64,000 bases of DNA, taken from positions 4,915,224 through 4,979,223 of the forward strand of contig JAHNZQ020000004.1 in NCBI GenBank assembly GCA_019155205.2, read 5' to 3'. Both the position numbers and the translations under genes were made by a program. Below, piece after piece: positions 45,769 to 55,298 of this stretch. This DNA is from Gracilaria vermiculophylla (lineage: Eukaryota > Rhodophyta > Florideophyceae > Gracilariales > Gracilariaceae). How positions within the stretch are numbered: the stretch's first letter is position 1; every line of letters starts with the position of its first letter. The notes beneath the pieces are model-generated. The model ran no database searches, was not told the origin of the DNA, and was given only the letters and a program-made list of their open reading frames with translations.

Positions 45769-47958
45769 TCACCGGTCAAACAACGAATCAATCCCGTTTT
45801 CTTCCTCACCTTGGGGACCCTTCTTTGAAGGCTGGCTTACCGCCTCCAAGTTTCCATCACTCTCGTCACGAGATCCCTCACAAAGGCCACGGTTCCTGTC
45901 TCTTTCACCATCCACATTTCTCCGCTTCACATTTCTCCGCTCCAGGTTCCCCACAGCTCGTGTCCGTCGTTCCTGTAAAGCGGGAACAATCCAGTCACCA
46001 CTGCTATCAAGCTCGGCGTACAATAGTTTCTTCTTATCGAACCGAAGCCGAATGGACCCCACCGCGCCGTCGTATCGGTTTTTCAGAACCTCCAGCTCCT
46101 TGCCGTGTTCCGTGCGTTGTAGCACAAGAACATTATCTGCCTCTTGAGTTGCTTTTGCGGACCCGTACACGCTTGCAATTTGAATTCTGCTGTCATCGTC
46201 AGTTTTTCTCGGATGAACCACCAGCGTCACATGTGCGCTGCATCCCGAGGCGAACTGTCTGATCTGACCAAGAGCGTCGTCCATCACTTCGAATTTTCCA
46301 CGTTCATTCATACTCGTGTTGTATGTCATGAACTGTAAGTTATCTAGAACCATGTGCCTACAGTCCAAAACATAGTTGGCGTACTCCATCACGTCCACCA
46401 CTCGGTGTGCGGGATTCGACCCGTGATACTTCATGAAAAACATAGGCAGTTCTGAAAAGCGATCGGCCCAATAGTCAAAGTTCTCTATCAGGTTGGAACC
46501 GTCTCGGTGAATGGCATGAAACTGTCGCAAAAGCTTTTGAGCCAGGCGTACGTTCGGAACCTCAAATGATCCCCACAACGTTCCCACACCTTGCAAACAG
46601 TAGTCCAAAGACATCTGCCCCAGGAGAGTGGTCTTCCCAACACCCGTGTGACCGCTAAAAATAGTTACTTCCCCCACACGATGCCCCTTCAACATAGAAT
46701 TCAAGCGTGGCAACGACAGACATTTTACTGCGCCTTGATTGCTTCCCTCGCCAATCATTTCAGCGTACACATCTTCTCGCAAGTCGTTGAATCGCATGAC
46801 GCCCTCGTGTTGAATACGAGAGGCTGCTTTCAACAAAGGCTCCATCTCAACACTGTTCCGCAAGCAATCATTCGCATCCTTGATTCGTCTGTCGCTTTTG
46901 TTGGCGCCACGAACCACCAAACATCTGTGCATGCCAAGCTTTCGTGCAAACTGCTTGGCGCCGTTTTGGCCGGCATCGTCCTCATCCATCCACAGGAAAA
47001 TGCGCTCAAAGCGTTCCAGCAACGGCAAGATGTGGATCGGAAGCGACGAAGCGCCATTCGGAACCGACACGGCGGGGCGGCCAGTGGCTTGGTATACGCT
47101 CATCGCATCCAGCTCTCCTTCAGTTAAAATGAGTTCATCGGCGTGCGGCGGGACTGTTTGCAGGCCAAACAAGCCGCACTGGGCGCCTTTCGGGTGCAGT
47201 TTCATGCATGCCTTGTCGCGCACAGAGCGAATCTTGTACGTTGCTACCCTGCCGGTGTGATCATGCATGGGGAAGGTGATGGATGGATGCGAGCACCAAC
47301 TGTGGCCATCGAAGAAAGTGGCACTTGTGGCGCCCACTCCGTACGCGTTCAACACGTCGTCTGTCAAGCCGCGCTCTCGATTCAAGTAACGCTTGACGTC
47401 GCCGTGGTGGCCGTGCTGGTCGCTGGCGCGGAGAGCGGTGTGATAGCTGGACTGCAGCTCGGAGGGCGGGTATTGCGGCGGTTGGGCAACGCGCTGCGGC
47501 TGTTGGGTGTTGTGCTTGCGCGTGGGGCTCATGGACATGATCTGCTCGTCTGCAAACGAAAGGCGCTGTTTGAGGTCGAACCAGCTGCCACTACTGTTAC
47601 AGCGGTGGCACATGAACACGCCCGAGTGGCGCAGAATGTACAGCTTGTACATGTTATCGGGCTTGTGGTTAATGGGCGGGCAAAAGGGGCAAAGCTGCAC
47701 GACGGCATGTTGCGTGGTGCAGCGATGGTGCAGGCCGTGGCGCGTGAGGAAGCGCTCGACGTCGCCCTCGTTGAGCTTGAAGTGCTTGGAAACGTAGGTG
47801 GAGCGGGTGCTGAGGCGGCGTGGGCACGCAGCGCGCGGCGGGGGGCGGCGTGGGTGGCTGCGGCGCGGGAGCCGGGCGGGCGCGGCCACATGGCGGGCGC
47901 GCGCGGCGTGCCAGCAGGCGCCAATGGCGCGCGAACGAAAAGATGCCAGATGTGCCAT
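45769..47958 (-). CDS. TWINKLE: TWINKLE-type primase-helicase, organellar
   Basis: T7 gp4-like protein that unwinds DNA, and probably primes it, in mitochondria and/or plastid. 729 residues from the ATG at 47958. Residues 1-53 are rich in Arg and Ala without acids, a good mitochondrial-type presequence. Primase zinc ribbon: CPFC (90-93) and CHRC (117-120). TOPRIM: TEGELDAM (about 277) and WMDEDDAG (about 323), all acidic residues kept. RecA-like helicase: GHTGVGKTTLL (about 438), Walker B MVLDNLQF (about 538), then VVHPRK and QEADNVLVLQR. As in plant and algal homologues, and unlike metazoan ones, the zinc ribbon is intact, so primase activity is likely. The frame is open upstream to 48120 through a Pro/Ala run, which I regard as GC-driven. 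No intron; stop TGA. Confidence 0.92.
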   Translation of the reverse strand: MAHLASFRSRAIGACWHAARARHVAAPARLPRRSHPRRPPPRAACPRRLSTRSTYVSKHFKLNEGDVERFLTRHGLHHRCTTQHAVVQLCPFCPPINHKPDNMYKLYILRHSGVFMCHRCNSSGSWFDLKQRLSFADEQIMSMSPTRKHNTQQPQRVAQPPQYPPSELQSSYHTALRASDQHGHHGDVKRYLNRERGLTDDVLNAYGVGATSATFFDGHSWCSHPSITFPMHDHTGRVATYKIRSVRDKACMKLHPKGAQCGLFGLQTVPPHADELILTEGELDAMSVYQATGRPAVSVPNGASSLPIHILPLLERFERIFLWMDEDDAGQNGAKQFARKLGMHRCLVVRGANKSDRRIKDANDCLRNSVEMEPLLKAASRIQHEGVMRFNDLREDVYAEMIGEGSNQGAVKCLSLPRLNSMLKGHRVGEVTIFSGHTGVGKTTLLGQMSLDYCLQGVGTLWGSFEVPNVRLAQKLLRQFHAIHRDGSNLIENFDYWADRFSELPMFFMKYHGSNPAHRVVDVMEYANYVLDCRHMVLDNLQFMTYNTSMNERGKFEVMDDALGQIRQFASGCSAHVTLVVHPRKTDDDSRIQIASVYGSAKATQEADNVLVLQRTEHGKELEVLKNRYDGAVGSIRLRFDKKKLLYAELDSSGDWIVPALQERRTRAVGNLERRNVKRRNVDGERDRNRGLCEGSRDESDGNLEAVSQPSKKGPQGEEENGIDSLFDR

Positions 47959-48680
47959 GGGCCAGGCGACGGCGGCAGCGGCGGCGGCGGCGGCGGGCGG
48001 CGGCGGCGGCGGCGGCGGATGCGCGCGCGGCAGGGGGCGCGGCGGCGGCACCTGCGTGGTGAGCAGTTGCCCTAAAACGCACCGGCGCGACTGCGCGCGC
48101 GCCACGCAGCCGCCAGCCACTTGGCGCTAGGCTCGCACTCCCTCACGTTCGCTCTACAACTTTGTGTCGATATGTTACGCCGCGGGCGGTAGGTGCGTTC
48201 CTCTCTGCAGCCGCACCGCAACTAGGGCTCCTGCCCCATGACGGCAGCCGCCGCGCAGCCTCCGCCCCACAGCGCGCTTCTTTGTCGCGCCGCTTTGCCG
48301 CATCGCTTTTGACGTCTCGTCTTTCCTGCCACAAACGCCGCGCGCGCCCACCACATTCTCACTTTACACGTACTTTTGCATCACCGCAACGCCTTGCAGT
48401 CAAACCTCCAGCACGTGCTTTGCCGTTTTGTAGACTCCCTAAACCCCCTACCACCCCTATCAACTCCTATAAACCTTTCTGCATGGCACGCCATTTAACC
48501 TTCACCTCCCACCCCCAAAAATGATTGCCGCAACTCCTTGCTCACATCACATGCACTGAGAACGCTCTCAACACATTTGTCCAAACATATATTGTGTTAC
48601 AGTTAGCGCGCTACGATCGTATATCAAACGTACAGGCCATCAGAAACAAATGCCCATAATCAGCACCCACCGTCACCCTA
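47959..48680. other. GC-rich spacer with (GCN)n runs between TWINKLE and MYB genes
   Basis: Contains a long GGC-repeat stretch (about 47970-48050) and then pyrimidine-rich sequence. It must hold the TWINKLE promoter and the MYB 3' end. Open frames on both strands here are low-complexity Ala, Arg or Pro artefacts of composition. Confidence 0.5.
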
Positions 48681-50210
48681 TCAATCACGACCCCATTCAC
48701 CACCTGCTCTCCACATGTCCACCCCGACCGGCACCGCGCCGTTATTTGACGGCCACCACCCCCGCCGGTTATCACCGAACCCGCCCGCGCGATCGTAGTG
48801 CGCCCCCCCACCGTCCACGCCCGTAGCCATGGACTTCCGCATCTCGCCTTGTTCGTGCGGCGCAACTTGGCTGTTACTGATCCGCATCATCTTCATCCGG
48901 CTCGCCACCGACGCGTTTGGTGCCGGTGCGTACGGCAGTGCGCGCTGCGCCGCCCACGGCTGCGGAGCAGCCCCAACGCTGTACGCATCAGAAATATGAG
49001 GCGCGCCGCCGCCTCGCGTGCGAGAGGCCAGCTGCGCACCCAGCGCAGCTCCACGACTGCTCGCAAACGACGAGAACTGCGTGGTACTCGGCACCTCGCG
49101 CGCGCTGAGCGACGAGAACGCTGCGTGCGGCGCTAAAACGCCGCCGTGCGTCACGGAATCTGCTTGAGCGGCGCCAACCATGCCCGAGTTGTTGACCGGA
49201 GCTTCAGGTTGCGCGGGGCGTTCAAGCAGCGGCGGCCACTGCGGCAGCGCTGCGCTTTCGGGCTCGTACTTGCCTTGGAGGTGCTCCAGCTCGTCGCTGC
49301 CCAGGTGCAGGTCGTGGATGGATCGCTTGCGCTTGTCCTTTTGGTCGCGGCGCTTGTAGTACTTCTGCGCGTGCGATTGCACCTGCGTGGCGGTTCTGGA
49401 GGGGATCACCTCGGCGATCTTCTTCCAGTTGCCGCGCCCGTGCTGCTGGAGGCCGAGCAGAAACAGGTAGTGCTCCTCCTTGGTCCAGCCGCGCTTGAAC
49501 TGCTGCTTGCGCGGCGGCAGGTCGTGCGCGCTCTCGCGGGGCGCGTTGGAGCCGTGCGCCGAGCTGACGGGCGACGTTGCTTGCGTGAGGATGGGCGCGG
49601 CGCGCTTGGTGGTTGCAGACGACAGCAAGTGCATGTTGATGGCGCTGTGCGAAGACACTGGGATGAACGTTGAATGAAAGGGGCACTTTCCGATTCGCCT
49701 GCATGGGTCCTCGTGCTGATTGAGCATGCCACATATAATGTGGCCCTGCCCGTTGTAAACTCTGCCGCCAAACACGGTGCAGCCGGCGCTGAGCAGTTTG
49801 GCGACGTCGTACAGAATGGTGTGGGGGGGCGGCTGCGGGGCGGGGTTCGGGGGGTGGGTTGCGGAGGACGCGTGCGCGGCGGGGAGCGCTGAGGGCAGCG
49901 ACGCGAGAGCGAGCGGCGAGGAACGTGGGGCGCTCAGTGGCGGGTAGCGCACAGGGATGGGCAGTGACATTGGCGGTGGCGGGTGGTCGTTTGGCAAGGC
50001 GGGCGGGGTGCACACGGTGTGAGATGTGCTTGGGGCGGGGTGGGCGTGAGCGAAGGGCGGGAGAGAAATAGGGCCATCAAGCGGGGGGGGAGGGTGAGAA
50101 GGCGGGAGCGATGTGACGGGCAGGGCGGGCGTCAGTTGCGAATGGAACAAGGGCGATGGATAAGGCAAGGCGGGGACCGAGCGAGAGACGCTTGGATGGT
50201 AGGAGTACAT
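48681..50210 (-). CDS. MYB-related transcription factor, SHAQKY class
   Basis: 509 residues with a single MYB repeat at about 238-287 (GWTKEEHYLFLLGLQQHGRGNWKKIAEVIP), ending in the class motif SHAQKYY before a basic KRRDQKDKRKR tail that can serve as a nuclear signal. Plant SHAQKYF proteins bind I-box or evening-element type DNA and act in circadian, sugar and light responses; the target here is unknown. Upstream of the repeat, residues ~130-195 form a Cys/His-containing segment (FGGRVYNGQGHIICGML... CRRIGKCPFHSTF) that I cannot assign. The first ~125 residues are Pro/Ser-rich, and the C-terminal 200 are low complexity with several Gly/Ala runs. The start is the first ATG in the frame, just 3' of the poly-G tract. 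No intron seen; stop TGA. Confidence 0.85.
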   Translation of the reverse strand: MYSYHPSVSRSVPALPYPSPLFHSQLTPALPVTSLPPSHPPPPLDGPISLPPFAHAHPAPSTSHTVCTPPALPNDHPPPPMSLPIPVRYPPLSAPRSSPLALASLPSALPAAHASSATHPPNPAPQPPPHTILYDVAKLLSAGCTVFGGRVYNGQGHIICGMLNQHEDPCRRIGKCPFHSTFIPVSSHSAINMHLLSSATTKRAAPILTQATSPVSSAHGSNAPRESAHDLPPRKQQFKRGWTKEEHYLFLLGLQQHGRGNWKKIAEVIPSRTATQVQSHAQKYYKRRDQKDKRKRSIHDLHLGSDELEHLQGKYEPESAALPQWPPLLERPAQPEAPVNNSGMVGAAQADSVTHGGVLAPHAAFSSLSAREVPSTTQFSSFASSRGAALGAQLASRTRGGGAPHISDAYSVGAAPQPWAAQRALPYAPAPNASVASRMKMMRISNSQVAPHEQGEMRKSMATGVDGGGAHYDRAGGFGDNRRGWWPSNNGAVPVGVDMWRAGGEWGRD

Positions 50211-50395
50211 CTCTCGGCGACGGGAAAGGGGTTTGAGGGGGAGGGAGGGGGGCGGGGGGGGGGGGGGGGGGGGGCGGGGGGTTTGGGCTGGGACGGGATA
50301 CCAGTGCAGGCCTTTTTAACGGGGCGGCAGCGTGATGGCGGGGTGGCGCTTTGGCCGCGGCTTGCGTGAGATGCGCGGGCGAGACGCGTGTGGAG

Positions 50396-50426
<31 letters not shown>

Positions 50427-51659
50427 GCGGGGTGGGGGCAGCCAGGGCGCACGGCGGCAGCACAGCGACACGACGGCGGCTGAGCCGCGCGCGGAGACGG
50501 GCGTGCGCGGCGCGTGTCACGGTGACGCGCCAGTTGGTACTTGTGGGAGCGGGGCGGCGTGGGCGGCTGTGTGGGGGAACCGTCCGAGTGCACGCACGTA
50601 TGCGCGCACGTCGCACGCGCGCGCGGCAGCCATTGGGCGCGCACACGCGGCGGCCGCGCAACGTGGCCGGCGCGCGTGCTGTGGCGCGCTTGCGCGAATT
50701 CGCGCGCGGTGGCGGCGGCGCGCGCCGCCGCCGCCGCCGCCGCCGCGCTTCTTCCACCTCTGCGCGCGAGCCGTTCGAATCAACATGCGTGCACTCTCTC
50801 TTGTTTGCTTGCTGCCTCATAGCGGCGCTGCCGCGCTGCTGCGGGCCTGCGTGGCCGCGCGGCGCCGCGCGCCTCGAGTTTCGGCCGCTGCGCCCTGCGC
50901 GGCCCCCCTCCCTCCACCGCCCCCCTCCCGCACCGCCGTCCCGCGTGCCGGGTGCTTGGCGTCCGCGCCCCCGCAGCGCCACCGGCGTGCTCGCGCGCCG
51001 TCGCCACCGCCGCGCGCGCGCGCGCGCGCGCACGCTTGCAGTCGCGGTGCGCGCCCGTGCACCACGCGCGCGCGCGCCACGCCCGAAATAGTGCACGCGA
51101 CAAAAAATAAACGAAAAAGAAACTCCGATAACGCTCGCGGGACTGCAAGCGCCGTCTCGCAGTTTGTCGGCCCTCGCACGCCGCGTCAAGTCGCCGCGCA
51201 CACGCACACCAACCGCGTCGGTGCCGCCATACCGCACGCTTTATTGCGCGCGCACCATCGCCCCCACCGCCCACTCGCGTTTTCCCTGTCATCTCTTCCA
51301 GCTGCCTTCCTGCGCGATACACTTGTCGCCCTGCGCTGGCGTTCATTTGTGGCGGCATACAACTACCACAACTCATACATGCCTCATACAACGCTGCCGT
51401 CTAGACAGCCCCGTCGCACCGCATCCACAACCAATACGCATCTTCCTGCCTCAAACGTGTTCCAGTGCATCCGCGCCCGTTTTCCGCGTCTGCAGCTGTA
51501 AGCAACCCAAACCGTAACCTTTCGTGTTCCACAGCATCCCTTTCGAAACCGATAACTACGTCCCAAAAGCGATCAGTGCGCAAAGTGAGCACCAGCTACT
51601 GTTTGCCCCCGAGTAGAACCATCCCAGTGAACGCCATAGAACTCACCCTCACCACTTTG
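50211..51659. other. Extremely GC-rich, low-complexity region with a 21-G run
   Basis: Upstream of the MYB gene. It contains an uninterrupted run of 21 G (50254-50274) with flanking G tracts, GGC/GCC repeats (about 50397-50425, 50706-50750) and CG alternation (about 51010-51075). Composition relaxes after 51100. Long open frames on both strands (up to 389 codons) are products of GC content. It could be a CpG-island-like promoter region for the MYB gene. Confidence 0.6.
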
Positions 51660-52760
51660 GTCCATTGCTACATTTCGACCCTGCAGTTCGTCCCCGCAAC
51701 GTTTCCAGTTTCCACGCCATGCACGCAACAGTCTCCACAAATTTGCGCAACAAAAGTAGTCTTCTTCACGCCCCTGTCACCGCTAAAAATGGATATTGCC
51801 CGCACAAAATGCCCCTTGAACATAAAATTCAACCGTGCCAACGACGAACGTTTTGCTGCGCCTTTAACGCTGCGTTCGCCAATCATAGTGCCGTACACAT
51901 CTTCTCGCAACTCGTTGAATCGCATGACAGCCTCGTGTTGAATACGAGACGCTGCTTTCAACAAAACATCTCGGCACCCATTCCTACACGATCATTCGCA
52001 TCCTTCAATACTCTCTCGTTCTTGATGGCACCACCAACCACCAAACATCTGTGCATGCCAAGCTTTCTTGCAAACTGCTTGGCGCCGTTTTGGCCGCCAC
52101 CGCCCTCACCCATCCACGGGTAAACGCGGGGAGAGCGTTCCAGCAACCGCAACATCTGCTGGACCGCAGCGATGAAGCCCCTCTCAGAGCCGAAACGGCT
52201 GCGCCACCGCTGGCTTGACAGACGCTCTTCGCATCCGGCTCTCCTTCACTCAAAATGAGTTCATGCCCGTCCGCCCGCACTGTTTGCAAGCCAAACAACC
52301 TCCACCGCCCGCCTTTCGGATCCCGTTTCATGCATGCCTTGCCACGCGCAGAGCGAGTGTTGTATCCAGCTTCTCTTTGGCGCTGACCGTGCGTCGGAAG
52401 GCATGCGTGAATGCGAGCACCAACTGTGCGCATCGAATGAAGCGGCGCGTGCGGCGCCTGCTCCGTGCGCGATTAACGCGGCGTCTGCCAAACCGCCCTC
52501 TCGATTCAAGATCCGTTTCATCTCGCCGTGCTGGCCATGCCTGTGTCTGGGACGAGTGCTATCTGAGAGTTCGGATGCAGCCAGTCATCAGCCGCGTTTT
52601 CAAGTTGCCGCAGCCGTCAGAAGATGCTGCGCTTCGATCCTGCCGCTGCAAGCCACCATCAGCAACTGAGGGCGCAAAGATGCTTCGCGGCTGAGATCTG
52701 CTCGTTCGCTGTCCTTGCACTCATCCTCGCCCCCATGCCGCCACCGCTGTCATCACCGCA
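51660..52760 (-). pseudogene. Decayed partial copy of the TWINKLE gene
   Basis: Minus-strand fragments match the neighbouring TWINKLE gene in order: KRILNREGGLADAALIAHGAG and SFDAHSWCSH (52521-52400), MHETGSERR (near 52330), QNGAKQFARKLGMHRCLVV (52105-52045), and RIQHEAVMRFNELREDVYGTMIGE then IFSGDRGVKKTTFVAQ (51950-51750). It corresponds to about 46565-47640 of the intact gene, without the 5' end or the helicase C-terminal half. Frames change several times, and Walker A GHTGVGKTT reads GDRGVKKTT. DNA-level similarity extends into regions where no protein frame survives. It is not a processed copy of the whole transcript, because both ends are missing; the parent has no introns, so splicing gives no clue. 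Confidence 0.85.
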
Positions 52761-55298
52761 GCCTTTTGTACTCCGATGCTCGCGCGCCAAATGCCAGTTC
52801 AGCTCCGTTTCATGCCTGTTAGCCTCCCATCGTTGCCATTAAACAAATTGATTGCTCTCCAGCAGCGACCTCGAAACCCCCGAAGCAATGCCACCTACAA
52901 CTCTGCGCGTCAAAAATGACTACATTTTCCGCTTTTGACACATCGCTGTCAAAGCAACTTATGATTTTCTATATCAAAGACGTAACATGGAGTTCAATCA
53001 AGTAACTTAGATTTATTGGTTTGGAAAGAAAGGAAAATCAACTGCCTCCAGTCTTCACTGGATACTTCATAGTTGATGGTAAAAACGCTGTTCGAGTAGT
53101 AACCCTACACTTCCTAACCAGTTGAGTGCAGGCGTTAAAATAATGCTAGAGCACTGAAAGGATCAGTCAGATGGCAAGAACTCGTTCACGCAAGGAACAC
53201 AACGCTGTCGTAACGGCGTGAACATCGTGTTGGGGGGATGGAAGAGTCAAAGCGCCACCACGAAATCCTGTTCAGGAGGCGCGCTACTTTATGAAGTAGG
53301 GACAAGAAAAGCATATCGCACAGTAACATGTTATTAAGGTTACAGTACGCGGTTAACCAATGCTCAAGAAAAGTGATTAGTATCCGGTTATTCAATGCTC
53401 AGGAAAATTGAACAGTGTTTCATTTAACAACACTTTCCATTTAATGCCAAGAAGACTAAAGTATAATGATGTTGAATGCATTCAATACCTTTCATCTTAC
53501 CTTTCAAGCCATTCAAATGATACAAATTAGTTTGCCAATCAAAATCCCGGACCCCTTTAAAACGTGCGGAAGGGTCGTTTTAGCTGTTTGTAAATACGGG
53601 AATCGGAAACGCTCAATCAATTGTTGTGCAATGGTATACAAACACGTGCACACAAATTGTTTCCATTTTCCTCCATGCTAGCGAGATCCATTGCTTTGCC
53701 TTCCAGAAAACAAACCCCATCCGTGTGGGAATACCTTTCTTTATTCAATCATTTTTGGATTTAATTTCTAATCATTAGTCTACTAATTTACGGACTTTTG
53801 GCACTTTACGTAAGTGTAGCAAAACTGCGAAGCTTGTATCCCCACGTATTGGTGCTTTGTTGCTTCAAGTCTATTAAACCTTTCAAAAGCGAAATATAAC
53901 AAAATTTTAACCCTATATATTCGATACAATTTCTGAGAAAAATAACAAAAACAATTTACCAGTTACGTCTGAACTTCTTAGCAAACTGACTAAGGCGGAA
54001 AACTTATACTTTAATATAAAACTACACTCTAAATTGACGTTCCTTATCTAGTTTGATATTTAGTGCATGGACATAAAGTTTTACTTTTCTTTTGAAAACT
54101 GATATTTGTTTTATTCAAAACTATTACAAAAAGCAACATACTTTAATAAATCCCAAAACATATTCAGAGTAAATTTTACGGCCGACATCTATTTCAAAAA
54201 TACTTTTCATTTTGGAAAAGAATAAAAGTATTAACTGTATAACAAGAGCATTCACTTTTTTTTTATTTTCAAAAAAGAAAACCATGTTTTGCTTTCGTTA
54301 CTTACTGCAGGGAAGCACATTTTTCGAAATGCGCTTCAGATATGGTTATAATATGAAATGGAAGAGTCTATCGACGATTAATAGGTGTATATGAAATGAA
54401 AAATAAAATTTTATATGTCTATAATTGGTAGATAAAACAAGAATAACCACTAATTTCAGTTTCGGGGTACAACGCCTTAATAAACTTCAATAAATGCAAC
54501 TTTTTTGTATATTTACCACTGGGCTTGACATATGTCTTTCTTCAAGATGTGAGCTAGAACTGCGCTTATATAGTGTTCAAAATGTACATCATGTTTACTG
54601 TATTGAATAGCTCTACATATTTTATATCATAAACTTCTGAACAAGCAAATCATGATACTTCATTCAACATTCTAGAACGTCCTAAACGGTGGTAGGTACT
54701 CTTTGCTTTCAAAAAGCTTCCAGAGCTTTTTATTAAACTCTTTCTCCACTTGTTAATCACTAAAGTCCTAGGTTATCTATAAACATTTATTGTTTCGGTA
54801 TTTACTAGAATTGTATAAAATAAACGTTGCCACATATTTTGCAGAACGATATTCAATATCACTTTTGTATTGGTCAACGCTATCTTCAACATAAAAACAC
54901 CATAATACATGCTTATGTTTTTTGTGTCTTTCGCTAATTTTAGGCGAAAAGTCTGTAAATTTGTTTCCCATATATTTTTCAAAGAGTTAATGTTTTCTGG
55001 TGCTTGCCCTTCGAAGATTTCCGAAAAACCCTTTTTGTTCTTTTCCTGCTTCTGTGATTAAGCGCAAAGCTACTCCTTTTAGATTAGTGACGACCGCTTA
55101 TTTCAATTCATTTGTTTGAATGTGATTCAAACATACGACCGGTCGGAGATATGCCAACAAAAAGGCAAGAGTCTCATAGAAAACGACAGAAGCAGAAAGC
55201 TACATTGTTGCACTGAGTAAACGTGAGTCTCAATTGCTGTCCGCTCTCCTCTCTAACAGTTGGAAGCATCTAACGATCTCAGAATCGTTTTTACGAAC
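52761..55298. other. AT-rich stretch without recognised genes
   Basis: Composition drops sharply after about 52900. Only short open frames (up to 71 codons) occur, none recognised. The last part (about 55050-55298) may be the leader of the gypsy relic, but no LTR was identified. Confidence 0.45.

Noticed and set aside
47143..48075. 310-codon plus-strand frame opposite the TWINKLE gene
   Set aside because: A shadow of the well-supported minus-strand TWINKLE coding sequence and its GC-rich leader.
49146..50013. Plus-strand 175-codon and minus-strand 263-codon frames overlapping the MYB gene
   Set aside because: Alternative frames of the MYB gene; the MYB domain fixes the real frame.
50332..51501. 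Long plus-strand open frames (389 and 246 codons) opposite and upstream of the MYB gene
   Set aside because: Ala/Arg/Pro low-complexity translations in a region so GC-rich that stop codons are rare in all frames; no domain, and equally long frames exist on the other strand.
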